Shown piece by piece: positions 10,101 through 16,569 of a DNA stretch of 16,569 bases. Where the stretch lies: NCBI GenBank assembly GCA_021029095.1, contig JAJOHG010000499.1, positions 1-16,569 on the forward strand, written 5' to 3'. Source of the DNA: Phellopilus nigrolimitatus. Taxonomy: Eukaryota > Basidiomycota > Agaricomycetes > Hymenochaetales > Hymenochaetaceae. Position numbers and translations under genes: made by a program. The notes under the pieces were generated by a model, which was given only the letters and a program-made list of their open reading frames with translations, made no database searches and was not told the DNA's origin. Positions within the stretch are counted from its first letter, which is position 1. Each line of letters begins with the position of its first letter.

Positions 10101-11439
10101 GGAACGCCGTCTGAGGAAATGTGCTGGTCAGATTCGCTGTTGATAGAGAAGGTCCCGATGAACGTGTGGATGTCTTTTATCGGCGCGTCGGCTGCAACAT
10201 ATTTTTAGTAAAAGTATTGTTGCATGCCTGCCCAAAGCTTACCATAGATCTCCGAGTCTAACCTTAGCAATTCATTGTCCGAACGCAGTTTCTGGCAGGC
10301 GGGTACCGCGACGCGCAGCTTCCAATCCGTTTCGCCATCAAGCTGATCTGTGCGTATGAAGCACGTGCCGCTCGCGTCAGATGTACGCAGGAGAACCATG
10401 TCCGCAGGTACGCGCTGGTTCTTTTCGAGGAACACGAAATCGCCGACGCGAATCTTTGAACTTGGGATTGAGCGCGTGTGCGGGCCGCCGTCGGAGTGTA
10501 AAGGTGCACCTGCTTCTTCTTCTTCATCTGGTGAGTGGTCGTGCGATGGACGCGGAGAAGAGGACGGCTCGAGGATGAGGTACTTGGCCGAGTTGGCTTC
10601 CTTGTCGCGCAGATTGCGCTTGTAGTCGTCATGTGCCTCTTTCCCCATCGTTACAACCAGGACAAAGGCGAGAGGAGCAACGTATGTCGAAAGAAATCCT
10701 GTTAATAAGTTAGCGATTCTCCTTAGTTAAATTACCAGGAGCAGATACTTGCCTATCTTGAGCTGCGGGACAAATTGCGAAAGCGCGACGAGTAGAAAGT
10801 ACAGATTGAAGAAAAACTTGAACTGTTCATAGAGAACGATGGGCAGGAAGGTGAATACATTGTACTTTTGATTCCGCACGATGTTTGCAGGGAATTTATT
10901 CTGAAATTTATCTGCAGCGCGCCAGTGAATAGACGCCGATGGAATTTACAATATCAGAACGCGTACCAGGTGGCCGGAACGGTATAGTTCGCGACTTGTC
11001 TTTGGTCTTGCTCGACAAGAGGCCTCCGCTCGACTTGGAGTCCAAACTGCGCTGTCAAGTATTCGGATACTTTAACAACAAAATACGCACTCATTTAGAA
11101 ATCACTCACCGAACGTGCGATTCTCGACGCACCAGCTCTGCTTTCTCTGTGGCGCGCCGAGCCGTCCTCATCAGTCTCATCATCCCCTTCGTGTGCGCCA
11201 AGCAGAGTCTCCTCCTCATCAGGGTAGTCCTTGTAGTTGTTGAACGAGGACGAGCGCACGGGCTTCTTGCCCTTGAACGCGGCTGCCGCTGCACGCGTAG
11301 ACGCAGGCATTGTGCTGCCGCTGCTATCGCCTCCGTTCCAATTCGCGGTTCCGTTGGAACCTGCACTATCCCCTTCGCCCTGCAGCTGCGTATATCCGGC
11401 TCTGGTTCTCCCGATGGATTTGAGGGGGATATCAGGCAT
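7197..11439 (-). CDS. NEO1: P4-type phospholipid-transporting ATPase (flippase), Neo1/ATP9 class
   Basis: Fourteen exons join in frame to 1170 residues, close to yeast Neo1: 11439-11110, 11051-10967, 10911-10753, 10698-10243, 10191-9789, 9732-9572, 9517-9410, 9351-9239, 9183-8511, 8462-7834, 7770-7713, 7655-7532, 7467-7388 and 7330-7197. Introns are 48-64 nt. Visible motifs are the actuator loop DGET at about 312-315, P4-specific PISL before transmembrane segment 4 continuation ([13 protein letters not shown]), phosphorylation site DKTGT with Asp about 523, nucleotide-binding KGAD about 691-694, MLTGDK about 799-804 and GDGGNDVSM about 908-916. Hydrophobic segments follow the usual 2+2+6 pattern. 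No catalytic residue is missing. Family members flip aminophospholipids from the lumenal to the cytosolic leaflet in Golgi/endosome membranes, and Neo1 works without a Cdc50 subunit. The N-terminal 110 residues are acidic, Ser-rich and poorly conserved. The start is the first in-frame ATG; its context is weak (T at -3). Confidence 0.95.
10699..10752 (-). other. Non-canonical GC-AG intron in the flippase gene (intron 3)
   Basis: The exon ends AAGATAG and the intron begins GCAAGT, ending AACAG (54 nt). Only this junction keeps the frame between [10 protein letters not shown] and [12 protein letters not shown]. The nearby GTATCT would break it. AG|GCAAGT is the strong-consensus context typical of GC-AG introns, with every other donor position at consensus. 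Confidence 0.85.
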
Positions 11440-11504
11440 AGAATGGCTGCTAGAAGCTTAAGATGGCCCGCGGGTATCGTAGCTTGGGTATAAAAAGACA
11501 GAAA

Positions 11505-11522
11505 TCAGCAGAACTGTCCCAT
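11505..11522 (-). other. Possible upstream ORF before the flippase start
   Basis: A five-codon frame (MGQFC, then TGA) ends 65 bp upstream of the flippase ATG. It matters only if the transcript starts further upstream, which cannot be seen. Its start context is weak (C at -3). Confidence 0.2.
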
Positions 11523-12694
11523 TTGTTGAGACTGTCGTCCTCGCTGCCGTCGACGGTGGTGTTGCCGCCCTGTCACTGTCGTTGTCGCTGTCGGGCGCGT
11601 CGCGCAGCCAGCTGCCATACCGGGATATGTGACGCGTAGCATGGTCACGTCATCTCTGCACGTGCGCGTATTCGTACGCGACGCGTCTTCAGTTTGATGT
11701 TCGACCGGCATGCGTGGCAGCTCTTTTTTCTCCTCACTCTCCCGCTCTCCGCGCCCATCCTCACCAGCAAGGTTTTTTTTGTACAAGCACATACTTTCTG
11801 GGATTCAAGTACTTCTCATAAAAACTACTTGCTCCTTCAACCATGCTTTTCTGGAGCCTCATGGGCGCTCTCTGCTGCCCTGCACAAGTCTTGATCGATC
11901 ACAGCTCTGAGCTACTGATCACTCGCTGGCTGCTTCTGTCCAAAGAGACTTTCTAGCTGTTTTCACTAAGAGGATTCTCCGCTAGCCTGCACAGAATCGC
12001 GCTAGGCTTGCCAAGTTGCAGACGAGGAAGTCAATCGGTATGCCTCGCATTTGCAGAATTCTGCTGATCATGGGTCAGATAACAGTGATTTCAGGCGGAC
12101 TGCTCTGATTTCTGGGCCTTGCTGAAAACATGCACCTCTGAGGAACATCGCGCTCGAGATCTGATCAATTTAGATAACGCTCGGACTCGCCGATCGCGGT
12201 CCCGCGCCTGCTGCCGGAGGCAGGCGACGGATGCAGACCGTGAACCGTGTCGAGTCACGAGGAGGATAGGCAGGGCAGACGCGTAGATCCGGGGAGGGGC
12301 ACCGAGATCGTTCACCGATAACTCGCAGACCGTGCCTCTACGCTTCTTTCTATTTCCGTGTGTCGTACCGCGTTAACAGGGGCACCCTTACGGAAGGGGT
12401 ATACGTAGACATACGAGACATACGTGATGACAGGCGATGACGCGCTTGCTTCGACTTCCTGCCAGCACGCCTGTATCTCCGGCTCAGGATCGACACGAAG
12501 GGATTCCCGCTTTCGGCCAGTGCATCCTCGCGCAGATTGTGCTTCCGTCGGACGGCCTCGAGCGAGCAAGCTAGTGGCGACGACTGTGACGTGCATACGC
12601 TGATAGCCAGGAGCACGTTTCCCCCCTGCACAAGGACCGACATTATCGGTGGCTTACGGCTGGAAGAGTGTGGATTACGGTCGTATTTGTTCAG

Positions 12695-12718
12695 ATGGGA
12701 GATACAATGGGAGATACA
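12695..12718. repeat. 12-bp tandem duplication
   Basis: ATGGGAGATACA occurs twice head to tail, at 12695-12706 and 12707-12718. It looks like a simple slippage duplication in otherwise non-repetitive sequence; no role is visible. Confidence 0.8.
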
Positions 12719-14005
12719 GGTGTGCGAGGACTGGTGGAGCTTTCTCTTGCAGGTGAGCACATCTTCCAAGGATCACTGTCCTAGGTGTTTCATGCTTGGG
12801 CTTGATATATTCTTATTATATAGATAGCCACTCGTTTCGCTTACGGGGAAGCAAATTCGGCGCAGCTGACTCGACCCTATCTCCAGGAGCTCCTGACTCC
12901 GGCATTCACAGAGATGAAGGGACGCTGATCGCGACGACCACGCGCTTCGCTTTCCGGGGCTCGTGTCTCGCCCGGCTTCTCGCGAAAGGAAACACGTTTG
13001 AAACGCGACGACAACGCGCACGTCGCGACAGAAAAACCCTGAAACTATCGGCGGCGTGCAAGCGCTCGCCCTTCCAATATCACTCAGTACATCTTCTCGT
13101 GTCGCTCGTGGTTGAACAGCCGGCATTGATAGGTTGCAACACCGGAAAGCTGCAGACGCGAGGATGCCTCGGCGATGCTGGGGGCGCTTTGAAGATGCAC
13201 GAATTTGCGAGACGCCGCATAGAATGGAGTCCCTTTCGCTTGGAAGTGCTGATCTGAGGAGAAAGAGTTAAGAACCCGAGGACCCGTCAGCGCTACTTCC
13301 CGCAGCGCCTATCTAGGGACGTGCAGGAGGTTTACTACCAGAGTACTTTCCGACCTGTCCAGGCTGTTCCAGCGGCCCTGGCATATCTGCGAAGGTTAGG
13401 CTTCTTTCACATGCTAAGCTTCCGCGTCTGCTAAAGGCCATTTGATCGACTCCGTGTATCACGGCATATGTATATGCTTCCCGGCTACGGACCCATCCAG
13501 GCTCTTGGCGTCGTCCCCCCTTCGAGGTCTCTGTCCTCTTCCTCTTCCTCCATCACGCATCCGACACGCCTTCAAACTTTGTTCGCTCTCCACATTTCTG
13601 AATTCAAGAAAGACATGCGATGTTTCTGCTGCGCCGTATTGTATTGGATAGGCGCCCCAGCAGCTGCAGCCCGCAGGGCCATCTGACGCGAAGACCTTCT
13701 GGCTGATACGACTAACCCTAATTCTCTTTTTCGTGATATCGTCCTCCGTGTCCCGTGCAGATGACATTACCCACCGCCACTCCCGCCGCGATTCTCCCTT
13801 ATCTCGCGCGCGTTTTTTATTCGCTCGGACTCGTTTTATTTGCTCCGTGTTCCGGTTGGGCGTCGGCGTAGAAACGCATGTCGGTAACCCGTTGGGCGAA
13901 CGTGCCAGAGTCAGGTGACCCGGACCGGAGTGCGCGGCGTCGTCGGCCTTCCTTTCAGCCAGTCTCATCAACCGGACTTCGGAGCTCGGATGTGCCTCCC
14001 GGAAT

Positions 14006-14025
14006 CCGAAGCCGAAGCCGAAGCC
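14006..14025. repeat. CCGAAG hexanucleotide repeat
   Basis: CCGAAG is repeated three times from 14006, followed by a partial CC. It is a short microsatellite in non-coding sequence. Confidence 0.8.
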
Positions 14026-14899
14026 AGGAACCGGCAGGCCATATGGCACCCGCCGCGAGGCAGGTTCTGCCAGAGCTGAAATGATTTTTTTTTCTTTCTT
14101 TCTCTTTCTGGTTTTGTTGCTGTGTATGCGCTTGATCAGGGAGAAACGAAAAGCCGAGAGGTAATGCGACTCATAGCTGACTGATAGGAAGGACGCCCGA
14201 TGAGGACTTTTATGTAAAGGATGTCCTGTTGTCCTGGATTTCATTTCGTGTTCTCGTTTTCATTTCGGCGCATCGGGTCACTGCAACTGGACGTTTTGGG
14301 GGGGGCAGAGGGCACCTGCGCCCGCGCCACCGGGAATTCGAACGGGAGAGGACGAATTCAGGAAGGCACGGGAGGGCGCCTCGAGGCCGGTTCTCTCGAA
14401 GCGAGGGCATCTTGGACGGGGGTTGGCGACCAAGGACGCGTCGGCCGGGGTCTCCCTCCCTCTCTTTGTTCATTCGGGTCTCGCTATCGCAGCACCGCGG
14501 GCAAGACGATTTCCGCCTTCCTCCTTCCGAAGCTTTTTTTCCCGATAGCACGAGAATACGCGAATTCGCCGAAGGCGCGAAGCGTGCACGAAATGAACGC
14601 GAGTGTGCGGGTTCGTGGTTCTTGGGGATCACTGGGTGGACTTCGCGGACCCAGGCGGGGGCTCAGGCGGTGGCTGGCAACGCAATGGGTGCAGTCCTTT
14701 CGCGGGCGCATCCCATGCGTCCTTTACTTTTGAATCCCCGGAATAAAACCGTCTTCGCGTCGCGCGTTGTGCTTTGTCTTCGTGGTCTGAGTTTATTGTT
14801 GCTGTCGGACTTACGGGTTGGGGGTGTCTACTTTATCTGTTATTGGATACGCGCGTCTTGTGTGGAGAGAGTAGCGCGGGCATGTACGTGTAGTTCGCT

Positions 14900-14913
14900 C
14901 GCGCGCGCGCGCG
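14900..14913. repeat. Alternating CG run (seven CG units)
   Basis: Seven uninterrupted CG dinucleotides form an alternating purine-pyrimidine stretch of the type that can adopt Z-DNA under torsion. The structure is inferred from composition only. Confidence 0.7.
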
Positions 14914-15068
14914 AATGCAAAGGCGCTCTGGGAACCGGGGGGTGGGGCGCTGTTCATTACATAGAGCACAGGATACATACGGGCATATTGCATGTTCTCC
15001 CATGCCCAAGATGGGCTAGCGCGGCGTGTGATCATTCCGGACTGTATGCAGCGTCTGTATTCTTCGAG

Positions 15069-15096
15069 GGGAGATAAGTACAAGTGGGAGATAAGT
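15069..15096 (+). promoter_or_regulatory. Paired GATAAG sites (candidate GATA-factor binding sites)
   Basis: GGGAGATAAGT occurs at 15069-15079 and 15086-15096, each containing GATAAG, the classic HGATAR element bound by fungal GATA zinc-finger factors of the AreA/Gln3 and siderophore-regulator families. They lie about 0.83 kb before the GATA-like gene at 15918, so regulation by a GATA factor is possible. This is inference from the motif and its duplication; such 6-mers also arise by chance. Confidence 0.4.
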
Positions 15097-15186
15097 GCGG
15101 GCGGGTTAGCCGGACGGACTGGGTGTCGTGCTAAGAATACATGCGACACTGGTATAAAAATGAGACGCTGGGTGTGGCTGGCGAGA

Positions 15187-15206
15187 ACTGGGGACTGGGG
15201 ACTGGG
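15187..15206. repeat. ACTGGGG tandem repeat
   Basis: Two full 7-bp units and a partial third (ACTGGGG, ACTGGGG, ACTGGG) lie in the putative promoter region of the gene at 15918. The four short G-runs could in principle contribute to a G-quadruplex. Confidence 0.7.
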
Positions 15207-15243
15207 ACGAAGCGGCGTGACGTCGGCGAAAACCGCACGGTTT

Positions 15244-15248
15244 ATTGG
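15244..15248 (-). promoter_or_regulatory. CCAAT box (reverse orientation)
   Basis: ATTGG on the + strand is an inverted CCAAT box. It lies just after the small dyad AAACCG-CA-CGGTTT (15230-15243). CCAAT boxes are bound by the fungal HAP complex and are often found some hundreds of bases upstream of genes; here the nearest downstream start is 15918. Weak support because the motif is short. Confidence 0.25.
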
Positions 15249-15690
15249 CCAGCGCGCGGAAAGTAACGCGGCGAATCGCGCGCAGGCCGTGTACATGTAA
15301 AGACTACCGTTTGGTTACGAGTTGCTTGTAGCTTTTACGCGCTGCTGTTTTTTCTGTTCCGACGCGTTCGAATTATGTATCATATATCATTTTGCGTTGC
15401 GACCTGCTTGTACTTTAGTCCAGGGGTCCTCGGCTCGGCTAGCGACAGTGTATAATATAAGTAATGCCACGGGCCTCGGGCGGCATGCATATGGCAGGAA
15501 TTGATGGCACGAGTGGGATATGAGTTCTTTTTTGTCGGCATGGACGCAGAATGGACTCTGAAGTGGAGTAGAAGGGCTTCGCACGTTTGGGCTGTACGTA
15601 GGTTGCTGGAACGAAGGGGCTTCGGTGTGTCTGAGAACGGGCACGAAATGAAGGAGATGAAGAAATGAGGAAGGGAATAACGTGGAAATG

Positions 15691-15717
15691 AGGGAGGCAA
15701 GGGAGGCAAGGGAGGCA
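15691..15717. repeat. 9-bp tandem repeat AGGGAGGCA x3
   Basis: Three perfect copies of AGGGAGGCA lie head to tail about 200 bp before the start of the GATA-like gene. The G-rich strand could affect local DNA structure; no specific factor is suggested. Confidence 0.85.
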
Positions 15718-15742
15718 AGAGCTGGGTGTATGCGCGGCAGAG

Positions 15743-15748
15743 TATAAG
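15743..15748 (+). promoter_or_regulatory. TATA-like element and pyrimidine-rich leader of the GATA-like gene
   Basis: TATAAG at 15743-15748 is followed at about 15833-15890 by a strongly C/T-rich block, a common arrangement around fungal transcription starts, and then by the ATG at 15918. It is the most likely core promoter of the gene at the right end. The call is inferred from sequence composition and spacing. Confidence 0.4.
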
Positions 15749-15917
15749 TTGACAAGCAGAAGCGAGAAAGACGGGAACGTGCGGGTGACGGCTATTACTA
15801 TTAGGTCCTTATTACATCCCACATCTAAAGCACCTCCTTCCTCCTTCCCCTCCCCTCCCTCTCGTCCTATCACGGCCCCCTCTCCCCGCCCTCAAACGAC
15901 CCTAACGAACGACTCAA

Positions 15918-16345
15918 ATGCCCGCCTCCATCCTCAACCTCAAGTTCAAGGCAAGTACCCCTGCGCCCGCCCCGCAGCGAACGCCCCCGCTCACTCTCTT
16001 TGTCCTCGCTCGCCTTTTGCCGCGCATATGCCCTACCCCCACCAGGGCAACAAGTCCTTCGTCGCCTTCAGCAACCTCGGCGACTCCGACTCCCTCACAA
16101 AGACATGGAAGGTCCGTCTGCGCCCCCTCCCCGCCCGCGCTGACGCCCGCTCACCTTCTCCCGCGCGCGCCCAGGTCTGCACCAAGGTCGCGAGCTACCT
16201 TGAGCAGGGCCAGCGCCTCGAACCTCTCCTGGCGCCTCTGGCACCTCCAGAACCTCATCGTCGAGTCCGACAACGCCAAGTCCAAGCGCGAGTTCAAGAA
16301 GCTCTCCAAAGTCATGGGCGACAAGCTCGACAAGGAGAAGGGCCG
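15918..16345 (+). CDS. AreA-type GATA-like domain (DUF1752) protein, 5' part, with apparent frameshift
   Basis: Three exons are visible: 15918-15950, 16046-16111 and 16175-16345, the last ending at a GTGCGT donor; the rest lies beyond the window. They read MPASILNLKFK, then GNKSFVAFSNLG...LTKTWK, then VCTKVASYLEQGQRLE, matching the N-terminal domain of fungal AreA-type nitrogen regulators and related proteins (Pfam DUF1752/GATA_AreA), whose hallmark is RLENLSWRLW. After CGC CTC the family needs two more bases: the sequence has CTCGAACCTC where CTCGAGAACCTC would be expected, so NLSWRLWHLQ and the following SKREFKKLSKVMG continue in another frame. The deletion lies in a GA dinucleotide repeat. 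It is either a sequence/assembly error or a disabling mutation. Read literally, the 16175 frame ends at 16390. No zinc finger is visible in this part, so whether the full protein binds DNA is unknown. Confidence 0.75.
15951..16045 (+). other. Non-canonical GC-AG intron in the GATA-like gene (intron 1)
   Basis: Exon 1 ends TTCAAG, the intron begins GCAAGT and ends CACCAG (95 nt). This joining keeps phase 0 between NLKFK and GNKSF. The alternative GTACCC four bases downstream shifts the frame. The donor context AG|GCAAGT is identical to the GC-AG intron in the flippase gene. Confidence 0.75.
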
Positions 16346-16569
16346 GTGCGTCACTTTTTTTGTATTGTTGTTGTATTTATTTTTTTCTAAATTAAATTAA
16401 TTATTCTTTACCTATTATTCTAAATAAATACCCTATACCCACGCGCTGCCTGCCCCCACCCTTTGTTTTTCCTGCCCTCAAATTTTTCCTTATTCCCCCT
16501 CTCTCTTCAATCCATGTACGCCGCCGCGTCCGTCGCGACCCTCTGGACGCTCCCGCCGTCCCCGTCCCC
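16346..16569 (+). other. Intron running off the window end
   Basis: From the GTGCGT donor at 16346 to the end there is not a single AG dinucleotide, so no acceptor exists in the window and the intron must exceed 224 nt. Its first 90 bases are strikingly AT-rich compared with the GC-rich exons and contain AATAAA at 16423-16428. If this intron were retained, the frame of the NLSWRLW segment would stop at 16398-16400. Confidence 0.6.

Larger units (their letters stand above)
11440..13440. other. Flippase promoter side and unassigned intergenic DNA
   Basis: No gene is supported. Open frames such as 12796-13257 (+) and 12350-12769 (-) have compositions expected of chance frames in GC-rich DNA and match no family I know. 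The first few hundred bases should contain the flippase promoter. Small features are a 12-bp tandem pair at 12695-12718 and a hairpin near 12206-12228 with CGCCTGC/GCAGGCG arms. A transposon relic too decayed to read is possible. Confidence 0.5.
13441..15060. other. Unassigned intergenic DNA with simple repeats
   Basis: Two long open frames, 13459-14244 (-) and 14229-15077 (+), overlap end to end but are Arg/Ser/Gly-rich, contain repeat-derived strings such as GFGFGFGF, and show no recognisable domain; I treat them as chance. Within the stretch are CCGAAG repeats (14006-14025), a T/C tract (14085-14109) and an alternating CG run (14900-14913). A 36-codon hydrophobic frame at 13761 follows an acceptor-like sequence and is discussed under findings. 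The block may be long regulatory or leader sequence of the gene at 15918, or may hold a fast-evolving gene or non-coding RNA I cannot identify. Confidence 0.4.

Noticed and set aside
13712..13721. Telomere-like CTAACCCTAA
   Set aside because: Less than two repeat units; more likely a branch-site-like or chance string than a telomeric remnant.
13459..14244. 261-codon minus-strand frame
   Set aside because: Includes a GFGFGFGF string from the CCGAAG microsatellite, shows no domain, and composition fits chance in GC-rich DNA.
14331..14350. tRNA T-arm-like TTCGAA string
   Set aside because: No matching acceptor stem, D-arm or anticodon arm nearby. No tRNA, rRNA or CRISPR structure was found in the window.
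14229..15077. 282-codon plus-strand frame
   Set aside because: Arg/Ser/Gly-rich, no domain or splice context, and runs through the CG repeat; judged a chance frame, though transcription was not testable.
16217..16223. Programmed +1 ribosomal frameshift in the GATA-like gene
   Set aside because: Skipping one base would give RL-NLSWRLW, one residue short of the family motif, and no known slippery context is present; a 2-nt deletion or sequencing error is simpler.
1..16569. Window length equals that of the human mitochondrial reference genome
   Set aside because: Content is spliced fungal nuclear genes; there are no mitochondrial rRNA, tRNA or respiratory-chain genes. The length match is coincidence or a sampling choice.

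Overview
This window looks like nuclear DNA of a filamentous basidiomycete, probably an agaricomycete. The evidence is two conserved fungal genes dense with short introns (48-74 nt, apart from one of 136 nt), CTGAC/CTAAC-like branch sites, GC-rich coding sequence, and residue-level similarity recalled (not searched) to the fungal families Nst1 and Neo1. There are no bacterial operons, CRISPR arrays, prophages or recognisable intact transposons. 

Layout. Positions 1-2337 are poorly resolved. They hold a foldback repeat at 308-393 and a likely small multi-exon gene of unknown function, whose best supported exon is 1213-1773 (+). Positions 2521-7005 (+) are a five-exon gene for a 1384-residue Nst1-like stress-response protein, probably with an intron in its 5' leader. 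After a 191-bp gap comes a convergent gene on the minus strand, 11439-7197, which I could resolve into 14 exons. It encodes a complete 1170-residue P4-type ATPase (phospholipid flippase) of the Neo1/ATP9 class. Positions 11440-15917 are about 4.5 kb without a gene I can defend. This stretch has small repeats and, near its right end, promoter-like elements including two GATAAG sites. At 15918 (+) begins a gene with an AreA-type GATA-like N-terminal domain (DUF1752). It is cut off by the window edge and carries an apparent 2-nt deletion inside its most conserved motif. 

Functionally these genes do not form a pathway or cluster. They are ordinary housekeeping and regulatory genes: one linked to salt/stress response and mRNA biology, one to lipid asymmetry in Golgi/endosome membranes, and one a putative nitrogen/GATA-type regulator. 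I see no convincing new biological system. The most useful points are the frameshift in the GATA-like gene, two GC-AG introns with the same AG|GCAAGT donor, alternative splice possibilities in NST1, the 33-bp foldback near the left end, and the unknown gene at about 0.8-1.8 kb.
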